The notes under the pieces were generated by a model. It made no database searches. It was not told the DNA's origin and saw nothing but the letters and a program-made list of their open reading frames with translations. A stretch of 64,000 nucleotides of DNA from Tetrahymena thermophila SB210. Its lineage: Eukaryota; Ciliophora; Oligohymenophorea; Hymenostomatida; Tetrahymenidae. The translations under genes were made by a program, and so were the position numbers. Position 1 is the stretch's first letter. Each line of letters opens with the position of its first letter. This document shows, one piece after another, positions 24,841 through 38,441 of the stretch. The stretch covers positions 744,001 through 808,000 of the forward strand of contig NW_002476559.1 of NCBI RefSeq assembly GCF_000189635.1, read 5' to 3'.

Positions 24841-27800
24841 ATTTATTTACAGTAGTTTGTTTTTTTACTCAAAAATAAAAAATAATTTCTAAAATATATC
24901 TAGTTTTTAATTAATAAAAGTATACAATAATAAAATAATTGTTTATTTTTTTACAAGTTTTAAAATATAAATAACACATTTCTTTTAATTTTTACATTTA
25001 ATGTATGAAATATTTATTTTTTTGTTATCATGTTACTATTTTTGGTATATTTACAAGTCTAACTAGTTTTTTCTAAATTAATTTTTGGAGATAATTATTA
25101 CTTTTTTGATATGTTTCTCTATTAAAATAAAATATAATAATTTAATTTATTAATTTTGTTGAGAATTTGAAGATTTTTCATTTTAAAAAGAAATATTGAT
25201 GGATGAGTAAAATCTGCACAAAAAATAAATGTTTGGTTAAATATTTACATATGATACTATAAGAGTAAAAATTTGAAATGTTTACTTCATAAAAAAAGCA
25301 AGACTGTTTAACTATTTAAGTGTCTACAACAGATTTTATATTTAAAAAATTAATTTATGATCATTATACTGATTACTTTATGTTTAAAAAATTAAATTAA
25401 ATATTATAATTGAAACAGAAATATTCTTACTTAGCTTATACATCAAAAATTTTTATATTTTTGCAAATTTATATTTACTAAATTAAATTCAATAGGCTCA
25501 ATTCACTTATTTGAGTATAACTAATTGATTAAGAAGAAAAATCATTAAATTATTTAACAACAAAACATTTAAAATTCTACTTAATAAGCATACGTAATGA
25601 TTTTAGCTCCTTAAAATTAGGAATATATGAAATGAATATATTTAAACCATCATCTTTAATCTAATTCTTCCTAGATTTATTTTTTAAAAATATAAAAAAT
25701 ATAAAAAATAAAATATTTAAATTTTTACGAAAAGCTGACACTAAGATGATTGAGTTTTAAAAATTAGATAGATTCCATAAGGGAGTTTATTCCATTTTTA
25801 CTGATTTCATTTTTACTTTTTAAAAATATTTGATTTATTTTAGAAATAAATGGGTAATTTATGTAAGTATGTATGTATGTTTAAAGTCAGTCAGTATTTA
25901 CAAAAATAATAAAGAAAGGCTTTGCATATTAGTTAGATTAAAAAGACTTTGTCCTATTACACCAATTGAATCATTTGAAATATTATTATCTCTAATTTAT
26001 TTATTAATATTAGTTATATTTAAAATAAAATTAAGAAAATACTGAGTGAGTATTTGAAAATGTATTACTCTAATATTAGGTCTAATTATTCTAATTAAAC
26101 CAGCTTAGATATGTGTTTTCCTAACATAGAAACTCCTTAGTATCCTAGTGAATTTGATCTTGTAAATAATATTAAATATAATGAAATTAATTATATTGAT
26201 TGATTGATCTTACGATAAACCAAGTACTAATTTCTTTAATTTTTTGGAAAATTATAAGTTAATACCAAGTTAATCAACTGATCTATCAATTAAACCTAGA
26301 TTACTTTTTATTTAAATTTATTAAATTTTTTAATAAAAAAATGATGGCTTTGTTTACTATTAATATAACATCAGTTCTTCAAGATTCTAAAATTTAGAAA
26401 TTTCTAAATAAGTATTATTCAAGCTCTAAAAAAGAGGATCTTCTATGTTTAGTTTTTAATAATCTTCTCTGCATATAAAGTTGATCATTAAATGAGTAAT
26501 ACTGTAGCATTTTAATAAATTATATGCAATTTTATATGTATCTTTATCATTAGTAATTTTTAATTTCTTTAAATTATGACATTTGTTTAATTAATTTCCA
26601 AAGTCAGTCATTTAAACTACTTCAAATGATATAGGACTATTTATTTTAGTAAAATTAATCATTTAATTGAGGATGTTTTACAGTTAAACAGAAAGAGCTA
26701 TCTATTAAAATAAATAATTTACTCTTTAAATATAAGTTCTAAATTTGCTAAACTTTTATTTTTATTTATTTCTTCAGCAAAATTGTTTTGGCTAAACCAT
26801 TAACTACTATCAATTCTTTATTTAAAATAGTAAAAAGAGTCAGAAAATATGTTTAGTTAATACATTTAAAACCAACAATTTACTTGATTAACACAGATTT
26901 ATAGCTTACATTGGGGTAATTTGATATCGCTTCTTTAAGGGAGAAAAAATTAAATAATTCTTGACCATTTGCCTTTCTAATATTATATTTGAAATAAGTA
27001 TAACAATCAATTGTGCTAATGTATAAACTATGATACTTGAATTCTAAGCAAAAAAACTGATCATTTTGAGTAGACTAATTTAAAATAAAATATTTCTATT
27101 TATAATTGGGTCCATTGAAAAATAAATTACCTATTAACTTGTTTGTATGATAATTTAATCTTATTTTTACATCCTATTTGTAGAAATTGTTTTATTTTAA
27201 ATAATATTTGTAAATATTAAAATAGTAATTAGCATAAAATCAATAATACTGATAAGTGTTATTAGAATAATAATTTGGTAAATCTAAATTCATTATCACA
27301 GCTTATTTAATTTTTGAAATTCTATATAAAAAAGGGTATTTTATCTATCTGTTTGGTTATTAAACCAATTTTTTATTCTATGAACATTTTTTTTGGTATT
27401 ATTATTTTCTAATACAATTAAGTTAATAAGGGATTTCAAAACTTTTAAAAGTAAAATAATTTATTTAAATTTTGAAGCATAAAGTAAGTTTTTAATTAAA
27501 TAAAACAATATTCTTTCATTTATAAAAACTAGTATCAGCTCATAATATAATCTAATCAATTAAATCAATTATGTATAAATAATTATATTATCCCTGATGT
27601 CTTTGGAAAAAATATATAATAAATAAATAAACAATTGACTGTTTCATATAATGAATCATGCAAAACTCCAGCAACTGAATGGGTTAAAATAAAATTATTC
27701 TTTTATAAAAAAATGAGTAAATTGTAAAATTTTTAAAATAAGTTCTTACTATTCAATTTTTATATTAATAGTAGAATTTGTATTATTCAATAATAATTGC

Positions 27801-27936
27801 TTCATAGATAGATAGATACTACAAAAAACATTGAGCAACAATATTTTAAGAAAAATGGAAATAGATAGTTTTAAAATTTACATAAATAATTTATTTTTTA
27901 TATAAATAAGTAGGTAGAGAATAAAAAATACATACC
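24841..27936 (+). repeat. Copy 2 of the tandem unit
   Basis: Begins with TTTACAGTAGTTTG (about 24848), matching copy 1 at about 21531, and runs in the same order as copy 1. A segment of about 150 bp (27720-27860) is the reverse complement of the matching place in copy 1 (24420-24570). It ends abruptly at 27936, where the inverted-repeat sequence begins; copy 1 has GAATAAAA-like sequence continuing at the same point. Confidence 0.75.
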
Positions 27937-27996
27937 GTATTCCCTCGATAAGACCCACCGATCGGTCAACCGAGGTAGGGCAAAAATGGGAGATTT
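27937..27996 (+). repeat. Left 60-bp inverted repeat (possible transposon end)
   Basis: Starts GTATTCCCTCGATAAGACCC, the most GC-rich sequence in the surrounding kilobases. Its reverse complement is found at 38442-38501, with the first 23 bases identical and about 51 of 60 matching overall. No clear target-site duplication is visible. It interrupts the junction of repeat copies 2 and 3. Confidence 0.75.
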
Positions 27997-30385
27997 CTTT
28001 TAATTTTTAAATTAAATTATGGAAATATTTATTTTTTTATTTTCATGTTACTATTTATGGTATATTTACAAGTCTAACTAATTTCTTTTAAATTACTTTT
28101 TGGAGATATTTATTACTTTTTTTATAGACTCCACTATTAAAATAAAATAAAATAATTTAATATATTAATTTTGTTGAGAATTTGAAGAAATTTCATAAAA
28201 AAAAAGAAATATGAAGGATGAATAAAATATAGACAAAAAGTTTTTGGTTAAATATTTACATTTTATGTTTTAATTTTCCTAATGTTTTTGTGTAAGTTTA
28301 AAAATTTGAAATGTTTACTTCATAAAAAAATCAAGATTGATTAACTATGTAAGGGTCTATAACAAATTTTATATTTAAAAAATTAGTTAATCATCATTAT
28401 ACTGATTGCTTTATGTTTAAAAAAATTTAGTTAAATATTATGATTACATACAGAAATATTCTTACTCAGCTTATACCTCTAAAACTTTTATATTTTTGCA
28501 AATTTATATTTACTAAATTAAATTCAATAGACTCAATTCACTTATTTGTGTTTAACTGATTGTTTAAGAAAAAAAATCATTAACTTATTTGACAACAAAA
28601 CCTTTAAAATTCTACTTAATGCGCATATGTAATGACTTTAACTCCTTAAAATTACGAATATATAAAATGAATTTATTTAAACCATCATCTTTAATATAAT
28701 TCTTCCTATTTTTATTTTTTAAAAGTGAAAAAAGAAAATAATTTATTTATTTATGTTTTACGAAAAGCTAACACTAAGATGACTGAGTTTTAAAAATTAT
28801 ATAGATTCCATGAGGGAGTTTATTCCATGTTGATTGATTTCATTTGTACTTTTTAAAAATATTTGATTTATTTAGAAATAAATTGACATGTATGTATGTA
28901 TAAAATCAGTATTTATTTACTAAAGTAATAAAGAAAGGCTTTGTAAATTAGTTAGATTAAAAAGGCTTTGTCCTATTGCACTAATTGAATCATTTGATAT
29001 ATTATTACCTCTAATTTATTAATTAATTATATTTAAAATAGAATTAAGAAAATACTGAGAGAGTATTTTAAAATATTTTTACTCTAACCTTAGTTCTAAT
29101 TATTCTAATTAAATCATCTTAGATATGTGTTTTCCTAACAAAGAAATTCCTTAATATCCAAATTTATTAAAACTTTTAAATAATTTTAAATATTATTAAA
29201 TTAATTATATTTATTTATTTATAGATTGATCTTACGATAAACCAAGGATTAATTTCTTTAAATTTTTGGACGATTATAAGTTAATACCAAGTTAATCAAT
29301 TGATGTATCAATTAAACCTAGATTGCTTTTTATTTAAATTTATTAAATTTTTTAAAAAAAAATGATAGTTTTTTTTACTTTTAATAGAACATCAGTTCTT
29401 AAAGATTCTAAAATTTAGAAATTTCTATATAAGTATTATTCAAGCTCTAAAAAAAAGGTTCTTCTATGTCTAGTGCTTAATAACCTCCAGATTAAAAGTT
29501 GATAAGTAAATGAGTAATACTGTAGCATTTTAATAATTAATATGTGTGTTTATATGTATTTTTCTCATTATTAATTCTTAATTTTTTTAAATTATGACAT
29601 TTGTTTAATTAATTTCCAAGTTCATTCATTTCAACTTCTCCAAATTATTTGTGTCTTAATAAAATTTAATTAAATTAAATTATGTTCTGAAAAACATTCA
29701 GCTTTTTTAAATGTAAATATTTATGATATAAAACTATTTATTTTAATAAAATGAATCATTTAATTGATAATGTTTTATAGTTTAACTGAATGCATTAAAA
29801 AATAAAATAAATAGTTTACTCTTTAAATAAAAGTTCTAGATTTGCTAAGCTATTATTTTTATTTATTTCTTCTGCGAAATTGTTTTGACTAAACCATTAA
29901 CTACTATCAATTCTTTATGTTAAAAAATAAAAAATGTTTGAAAATATGATTAGCAAATATATTTAAAGCTACTTAATTAAGACCGATTGATATCTTTAAT
30001 TTGGATAATTTGATATCGCTTCTTTGAGTGAGTTAAAATTAGATAATTCTTAACCATTTGCCTTACTAATATTTGAAATAGAATATCAATCAATTTCGCT
30101 ATAGTACAAATAATGATACCCGATTTCTATGCAAAAAAATGGATAATTATGAGTAGACTAATTTATAATAAAATATTTCTATTAATAATTGAATCCACTG
30201 AATTATAAATTACTTTTTAACATTTTTCTAAGATAATTTAATCATATTTTTACATCTTATTTGAAGAAATTGTTATATTTTAAATAATATTTGTAAATAT
30301 TAAAATTAAATCAGTAATTAATACTAAATCAATAATACTGATTGATAAGTGATATAAGAATATTAATTTGATACAAATCTTTAAC
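27997..30385 (+). repeat. Copy 3 of the tandem unit, truncated
   Basis: Starts directly inside the left inverted repeat with ATTTCTTTTAATTTTTA-like sequence (matching copy 2 at about 24978) and keeps the same order: TATTTATGGTATATTTA at about 28052, CTTAGATATGTG at about 29118, ACTGATTGATAAGTG at about 30336. It lacks the first 130 bases or so and the last 600 bases of the full unit. Confidence 0.7.
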
Positions 30386-31733
30386 GCCAAGTAATCCTTG
30401 TATTTAATTTTGCGTATTTATTATATAATATATTCATTAAATTGTTTTATATTCTTTAAATTATTAATATATTAAATCATATCAATTACATACCGTGGGT
30501 ACGCATGAATAAGGATTATCAAAAAAAAAAAAATCTTTACAAAAATTTTTTATTAATTTTTAAAATGATAAAAATTAAAAATAAAAATTAAGTTTTAAAG
30601 CAGGATAAAATATGGTAATAAATTAAATTTAATTTAAAATGAAAATTATTGTAGAAATAATAGAAATATTTAAAAGTGTTAAGCCGTTTAATTTATTTGA
30701 TGATAATGTAAATAAAAATATTATTAAAGTTTGTTTTTAATTATTGTATAATAAATAGATAATTATCAAAAATTTTGTAGTTCTTATAAAAATGAAATAT
30801 TATTTATCTTTCTTAATTACTCAGTTGGCATTAATTTATCTTCTTTTTCTCATATAAGTTATTTTAGTTGAGATATTTTAACAACTTTTTAAAATAATAA
30901 ATTAATTAATTAATGATTATTATTAATATTTAAAATTTAATTATTTTTTTAAAAGGACAAATTGGAAAAATAAATAAGGGAGTTAAAATTTATATATCTC
31001 ATGCAAGATAATTAATTATTTAAAACTGAATAAGTAATATATATATATTCTTAGTTTATCTTTTTTCTTAAAAATTGCTAGTCAGTGATGGTGGTATATA
31101 TATCAATGGCAAAAAATGATGATTAGATAATTCAAGTTATTTATGTATTTCTTAAAATAATAAAATATAAGATATTTTTAATTATTCGACAATTAATATT
31201 TATTAAAATGTTGCAATTTAAAAAAATAATGTATTATTAATTAACTAATTAACTAACTAATTAATTATTTTTGTTTTTTTTAAGTATAATAAATCATTTT
31301 TATTTACTTTTATGATTGATATTATAAAATCATTACATTTTTAAAAATATCACTCTGAAAATTTAATTAATTTAAATCTTTTATGGTTTTTATTGTTATT
31401 TAAAAATTCTAATTGTTTGATCAAATTCTTATAAGTTTAAAAAAAAAGTGAATGAAAATTTAAATAGTTCAATTTGATATTGATTCAAAACTGTATGAGT
31501 GATGTGATGTGTAAATTCCTAGTTTATCTTTTTTTCATAAAATTCTAAGTAAGTGAATGGCTTATTGGATAATATATAGACTCGATATTAAGCAATATTC
31601 TGTAAATAAAGAATAAATTCAATTTGATTTATATTCTAGAAGTTATCTTTGGGAGTAAAACAATCATCTGATTTTGATTATAATTTTGTAAGTTTAAATA
31701 GTAAATAATTAACCAAAAAGATATTAGAGTCAA
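30386..31733. other. Intergenic, AT-rich
   Basis: No gene recognised. Near 30491 is a small near-palindrome, TACCGTGGGTA. It also contains (TTAA)n-like tracts at 30898-30912 and 31235-31265. Confidence 0.5.
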
Positions 31734-33251
31734 ATGCAGTAGGGAGATTAGATAATAATTGAGTGGAAGCACTACGAATTAAAAACATTTAGGATTTTAT
31801 TAACCTCAGTATTTTTAGTGTATAGGATTTTTACCCTTTTTGCTCTCTGCAAATTGTTTTTAGATGAGTATTACAAGACATTTGCCTTATTAGTTATTAG
31901 CTAGATATTGCAATTATCTGTCACTTCAAATATTGTTTATTCTAGTTTTCTAAATAAAATAAATGCTCAAGCTATATTTTGGGAAATATTTTATTGGATA
32001 CCTAGAGACAGAGAGCACTAACTGGATCTTTTAAAAAGTTAGCCGTTTGGTTAAATTATTAAAGTTTTGATACCTTTAGTAGAAAATTTAGCATTTCTCT
32101 CCATAATAGTGTTCAACTATAAAAATCAAAGCATAGTTTACTTAATCGCATAAATGATGAGCTCTTTCCTCTTTTGCTTTCTTATTGAAATAGATAATTA
32201 CAAGCAAAAGAGCTTTTTTTAAACTGTTTTAAGTTGTGGATTTAAATTTGTCATGATGAATGTTTATTTTGGTTACTTTTTGATTTGCCATCGTTCTAAT
32301 TGGATCTACTTTTACGATATTACTATATTAGTAGTCTCATTTGGTATTATCTGCTCTAATCATTTTTCTCACATTCTCTTAAAGTTTGGATATAAGCATG
32401 ATCGACTGGATAGTCGTTTAGTCCAGCTTGTGCAAACAGGATTGATAGTACATAACTTTGGTTTTTACTCTGAATTCAAAGTAGGTAGCAAAGATGAAAA
32501 GGAGCAGCAAATGTCAGATTAGACAAATATTTTATGCGGTATGTAGGTATTTTAGCTTTGCATATTCATTTTATTTGACAATCTTGTAAATGAGAGAGTA
32601 GAAAATGACATCTTTAGGACGATTCTACATATTTACTTGATATTAATTATCTATTACTTGGCAAAAGTATTTAGCTGGTTTATTAATTATATTTATTATG
32701 GTCCATTCAGGAGAGCCATTTAAATAGATTGCTTAGATATTATAAACATGTCTCTTAAGCAAATCGAAAGAAACTACTTCCGATTCAACTCGCTCCAAGT
32801 GAGTGCCACAATTTATATTAAGAACTTTTTACCTTAACAATTCGAAAGACTATTCAGTTATCTACTAAAACAAGATATTAATTTAAATATTTTTCTAGAA
32901 GGGAATCTGAAGTTGAATTACTTTCTAACAAAAAAAATTGAAGGAGTTATTAAGCTTAGATTGATGAACAATGAGTTTACAATACAAGTTGTGAACTAAA
33001 TCATTCAAAACAAGCATTACAAGTTTATGTATTCTCTCCAAGTCAATAGTCACAACTAAGATCTCATTCTCTAAAATTTTGTAAAAAACTACTAAATTAT
33101 ACCAAACATATTGCTGAAAGAAAGCTAATTAAATAACTCAATCTTATTTATAGCAACAGAAGTAGCAAAAATTATTGTATACAACAAGCTAATCTAAGAA
33201 GAAATGAGTTTAAACCCAAGACAAATTTACTACGACCTATTTGATTTCTGA
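31734..33251 (+). CDS. Multi-pass membrane protein, QIYYDL-tail family
   Basis: A single exon of 506 codons (505 aa) ends at TGA 33249. About seven hydrophobic segments fill the first 300 residues. Then comes the family motif YGPFRRAIQIDC..LSxxQIE..YFRF (here IINMSLKQIERNYFRFNS), a polar C-terminal half with NYQIIPNIL, and the terminal tail NPRQIYYDLFDF. The start is the first ATG of a frame that is open further upstream without a better start. A single GC-richer block compared with its AT-rich flanks supports coding. First of three adjacent family members that lie between the two inverted repeats. Function unknown. Confidence 0.82.
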
Positions 33252-34128
33252 ACTAAAAAAATAGTATTTTATTTATATGATTCTAGTGTATTATATTTTT
33301 AATTTCATTTGTCCTCCCAAAAAAAAATTGATTTCAATTTAAAATAAATATATTTTTATATTTATTTTTTCATGCAAAATTAAATTTTATAAAATTTATT
33401 TACTTTTAAAAAGTTAAAATCTCTTATTTCTTGTAATTTAATGCACAAACATAATACAAAATTTATAAACACAAAAATAAAAAAGCATAAATAAAATCAT
33501 TTATAAATTTATTTTTTTATATGTTCATTTAAAAATAAAAATTAGAAAAAATGTCTTTAATATTTTTTTTAATAATTAAATTTATTAAAAATTATTTAAA
33601 AAGTATAAAAAAAATTGTAAAATTTAAATTTTTTAATAATTGTAACAAATTTATTATATATTCATCAATTTTGTATTAGATTTTTTTTCTCATAAATTAA
33701 AATAAATCATATTTAATAATAACAAAAAAATAAATAAATAACTTATTTTTATTAATTAAAAAAATGAATTTTTATTAAATATTTTTAAAAATAAATTTAA
33801 ACTTTTTATATTATTTTCACTGATTGCTTGTTTTCCTATTCATTTTATTTAGATTATTCTCTTTTAAAATTTATCGACAATTAATTTTATACATAACATC
33901 GATAATTAATTTAAAATAATTTATTAATTTTATTTATTATAGACTAAAATTTTTTATTTATTTAAAAAAATGTTTATTTTGATTTTGCTTTATCAGATAT
34001 TTAAAGATTTTTATTACTTTTTATTTATTTGTATTCTTCGAAAATCTTATAATTATAATTTCATACAAAATAAATTTAATTAAAATCTGCTTACTAAGGA
34101 TTAAGGAATTAAATTTTTAAGAAAAAAA
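33252..34128. other. Intergenic, extremely AT-rich
   Basis: Nearly pure A/T runs; no feature recognised. Confidence 0.6.
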
Positions 34129-35750
34129 ATGTAAGAAGCAAAAATTTAGAATTTAATTATAACAGTAGTAAGCCTTTTGAGTAGAGGGTTTACTTTTGCT
34201 TTAATAAAACATTATCTTAATACAAATATGCATAACTAGGCTTATTTAATAATGATTTCTTAAATTTACTTCATATTGGCTAATTTATAAAGGATGTTTA
34301 ATCTGAAATAAAAAGGCAGTTTTCAGCTTGAAGTTATTAATTTCATCCCTAACGAAGTTTATTAAAATATAATAGATGTGGTAAAATAAACATTAGATTA
34401 TCAAATATAGACATTGATTAAAGTTTACGAAAATCTTATATTGCTCTTTATACTTATCCATCAAAATTATTAATATATCACATAAATAACGCTCGTTTTG
34501 AATAGTTTAGCTCTATTTGTGTTAATACATCTTTAATACAGCTCTTCCATGCCTCTCAGAGTTTTTATAATAAATATCTTCATAAATGCATGCATCTTTA
34601 TTATAATAGTGGGATATCTCTTTATACTTTAAAGCTTTACTTTGATTTGCGTAACCAACTCTTAAAGAATTTATTTTCTATTTTTTTCTATTCCAAATTT
34701 AATAATAAAATTTTAAATATTTAATTTCGAATTTAAAAATAATATTTTATTATTCATATTTAAATTAATTAGCTTATCTTTTCAATATTCTTAATTGGAC
34801 ACTCAAAGTTTCTATCATGCTATTTTTTGTCTGTTGGGAATACTAATGATGTGATTGATAAAAAAATATACAGCATTCTTCCTTACAAAATGGTTTTATA
34901 TTTTGTTGGTGTAAGATTGAGAAAATTTTATTCTTCGAATGATCTAAATGATCCAAACCACTTTTACAACATGATATCAGGCATTTAAGTTATTTATCTA
35001 GTTTGTCTATCGATTGCTGATTTGGTGCTTTAATATGAAATCAAAGACTAGAGATTTAGAATCTTTCTTTTTGGTTGCTAATTATTATTGCTCTACTATT
35101 TCTCAGTTGTACTCAGTTAATTTGTTAATATCCTTAGATATGGCCCTTATAAGAGAAGGATTAAGCTTAATTGTGATAAATTAGTTGATTTAAGTCAAAA
35201 CTAAATAGAAAAAAGGTATTTTAAGTTTAAAAAAATGTAAAACTTAATAGTGTTAGAAATATAAAATTACAAACCTAAAGAGTTTTTGAAGGTAATGCCA
35301 TAAGTGATTGATTTGATTAAGCAAAATAAGACCTTAAAGTTATTTGTAGAAGAAAATTAATAAATGCATAGCTCTATTCAGACTTTCGATAATATTATAG
35401 TTAGCTTATTGCTAAATAAGTCATCATTAGTTAAATTATTAATAAAAGAATTGGCTACTTACGATTTCAATCATAAGTATTTTGATATTTCTTAAAATGT
35501 TTCATAATTTAATCTTATAATTTAGCAATGTATTGAAAATTACAAAATAATTCCCAATATAATGAGTGAAAGTCTCTTGATAAATAATCAAATGTACTAT
35601 TAATTACCAGCTGGGCATTTTCAGTAATGCGAATAACTACGATAATTTAAAATTGAAGTTATGAAAATAATAGTCTTTGATTAACTTATCAAAATGCAAA
35701 TGGATTTTCAGCCTCAATAAATTTACTATGACCTATTAGATATTTAATGA
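34129..35750 (+). CDS. Multi-pass membrane protein, QIYYDL-tail family (one intron)
   Basis: The first frame runs from ATG 34129 to a TGA at 34852, but family similarity continues in another frame. A 122-bp intron (34651-34772, GTAACC..ATTAG) restores one frame of 500 codons (499 aa), matching the length of its relatives. Exon 2 carries hydrophobic segments, RYGPYKRRIKLNC, VDLSQNQIEKRYFKF, NYKIIPNIM and the tail QPQQIYYDLLDIQ before TGA 35748. It is the only family member here with an apparent intron, and one GT..AG choice fits frame, length and similarity. If the intron were not real, this would be a frameshifted pseudogene. Confidence 0.75.
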
Positions 35751-36572
35751 TTTTATATTTTATTCATAAATCTTATTTAATGAGCAATAGAAAATCTAAT
35801 TAAGTTTAAAAAAAGCTATATTAATCGAAATTAGTAAATACATCATACAGACTAAAATTAAGTTTTATATTTATTTATTTTTCATAAACAAATAGGTTTT
35901 CTAACTATTTTAATAATATTAAAATGTTTAAATTCATGTTTATGAGTATAAAAAATATTATTTATCCAATTTTTTCTATTTGTTTAATTGTAGATAATAC
36001 TCCTTGATTAAAATGCAAAGCGGGGACAATAATCTGCATTTTTATTAACCAATAAATAATACATATATTAGGAATTATTTTCAATAATTTTACTGTTTTT
36101 AAAAAATAATTAATTATTGGTTTATTAGGCTTTTATTTTATAGCAAGATGCCATTCAAAAATTCCGTCGTTTGAATGTCACTTGTTATGGGATAGATTTT
36201 TTAGTTTTTTATTAAAAAATCTATTTTTTAAATTTTATAATAGAATTATTATTAATAATTTAACTTATTATAATTTCAAAAATAAATAATTTTTTTACAT
36301 CAAAATTTTTAAATTTAGCTAAATCAAAATAAAATTTTTTTATATTAACTTAAAAAATAACACTAATTAAAATGCTTAAAAATCAAATTTTTGGTGAAAT
36401 AAATAAATAAAATTAGGTTTAAAAAATATTATTTTATATTTTTGATTGATTGAATGAAAAATATGTTTTTTATATTTTGTTTTTTGATGATTAATTATTT
36501 TTAAAATTAATATAAAAATAAATAAATCAAAAATTTTGAAATTGTTAATTAAAGGAAAAAGATAAATTAAAG
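35751..36572. other. Intergenic, AT-rich
   Basis: No gene. A GC-richer patch at about 35998-36050 and 36150-36190 shows no recognisable feature. Confidence 0.5.
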
Positions 36573-38087
36573 ATGAGAAAAAAATATTGTGAAAAATAAA
36601 ATTAAAGTATTGTAATAGCTTGCTACTTAGCTGGTTTTATAGGAGTAATATACAGATATTTTTATTTTATCACAATAATACAATTAATTGAATAAAAATT
36701 TACTAAGACCTATATCTTAATGATACTTCATTTCATATTAGGAACACTTTATCCACTTCTTGCTAGTTTAATTTAAAAGGATCGAAAATAATTTTAGCTT
36801 CTTCTTTAGGATTTTTTTTATTTAAAGATCAATGATTTTAGATGCAATATATAATATTACAAAAGATTTAGGCTAGGTGATGTTTTCTTAAAATTACAAT
36901 CTAAAATATTCTTGTATTAATTAATATTCTATGAGAGCAGATAAAATTGGATTTTCATAATTACTTAAGTACTTACTTCTCTCTTGGTTAATATTATAAA
37001 TTATATTGAATACAAGGAATCCTCCTATGTTTTTAATATTTATCAATAAAATTTTTTGATTAATTTTGCAAGAAATAATTTGATATTTGGTCTATACTTA
37101 TTATGCCATAAATATTCATATTTTTACATCTACTACGTGATTTTATTTTCAATTATTTATGCATAGAATTATTCTCAATTGTTTTAAAATCATGTCCTCA
37201 AACTAGGCTACAAGAATGATTCTTTGGACTTGTAAGGATTTTTTAAATAATTTGCTCTTTACTTATAGTTATTGGGATTTTAGGTTTCTCACAATAAACA
37301 CTTATAAGCTGTAAACACTTAGCAAAATTTTATGAACGAGCTTTTCTACTAAAAATGCATTGAAAGTATTTCAATTATATAGATTATTTTACTTTTTGTT
37401 TTTGCTATTGTAGTAAACTAATAGTATCATATAATGAAAAGCATATTTACTGCTCTATTTGTTTGTTTAATCTTTCATATATTTGAGTGCTTGAGATTTT
37501 TGTATAGGTACATAAGATACGGTCCAAACAACCGTGTAATTCATATAAACGGATTATAAGTAAGAAATCTAAGCTAAGAAGAAATTTACCATTAATATTT
37601 TAGATTTAAATCTGAATAATAATTCATATTTGTAGATATATCTAATTTTGATACAATTATGCTCTATCAGCTAATAGTTTAACTTCTAAACTCAAACAAA
37701 TTCTTTTTGATTACATAAAAATTTGATTTTTAGTTGAACTAATTTAGCCGTATTCTGTTCAAATAAGATAACTAGTCTTTGGACCTAAATATGAACAGCT
37801 AGTGGGTAACTGAAGCAGCTCTGTAAGCTTTAGATAAATTTAAGGATAAATTTTAATCAATTCATATTAATTGTTCTTTTGAAATTGAGAGCCTAATTGA
37901 AAACTATGTTATTTAGAATTATAAAATTATTCCTATATTGAATATTTAATTCCAAAATGAAAGGTTTTAAAAGATAATTTTACAAATGAAAAACGAAATA
38001 ATAAAGTTTATTATCTATTAAAAGCATTTAAAGTAGTATTTAGTTGTTAACCCTTAAATGGTATATTATGATTTATATGACATGTGA
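36573..38087 (+). CDS. Multi-pass membrane protein, QIYYDL-tail family
   Basis: A single exon of 505 codons (504 aa) ends at TGA 38085. The many N-terminal hydrophobic segments include VIACYLAGFIGVIYRYFYFI and IIQIILLFVFAIVVN. The family motif is RYGPNNRVIHINGLQVRNLS with IYHQYFRF; the C-terminal half has NYKIIPIL, and the tail is NPQMVYYDLYDM. This gene, or a close relative, is the source of the decayed tail fragments at 38565-38830, 42205-42280 and 42650-42960. Function unknown. Confidence 0.82.
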
Positions 38088-38441
38088 ATAAATAAATTCT
38101 AATAAATACAAATATTCTTTTTTTCATATTATTATCAAATATATATATCAATTTAAAGTTTTCTTCTTTTCTTATCATTTTTTCAATACTAATTTGATTA
38201 CTTAAATTATATTTAACTATTTTAATTTTCTATGGAGTTCAATATATGACGAGAAATGAAACCAATTTATCTATTTATTCTAAAGAAAGTTTGTTTCTTT
38301 TTTTACCATAAAATCTGTCATTTATGAATACAACAGGTCCTCACTCAACTTAGTTTATTGAAATTACGAAAAATAGCTGAGAAAAATGTGAAATGTCTTT
38401 CAAAAATTCACTTTCTGTTATCATCTATGAATATTTATCAA
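38088..38441. other. Intergenic spacer before the right inverted repeat
   Basis: AT-rich 3' flank of the membrane-protein gene; nothing recognised. Confidence 0.5.

Noticed and set aside
25830-26045. Plus-strand frame of 71 codons in repeat copy 2
   Set aside because: Not intact in copies 1 and 3; treated as part of possible decayed coding sequence rather than a gene.
30370-30510. Possible second inverted repeat (AATCCTTGTAT with GAATAAGGATTAT)
   Set aside because: Match too short and imperfect in AT-rich context to call an element end.
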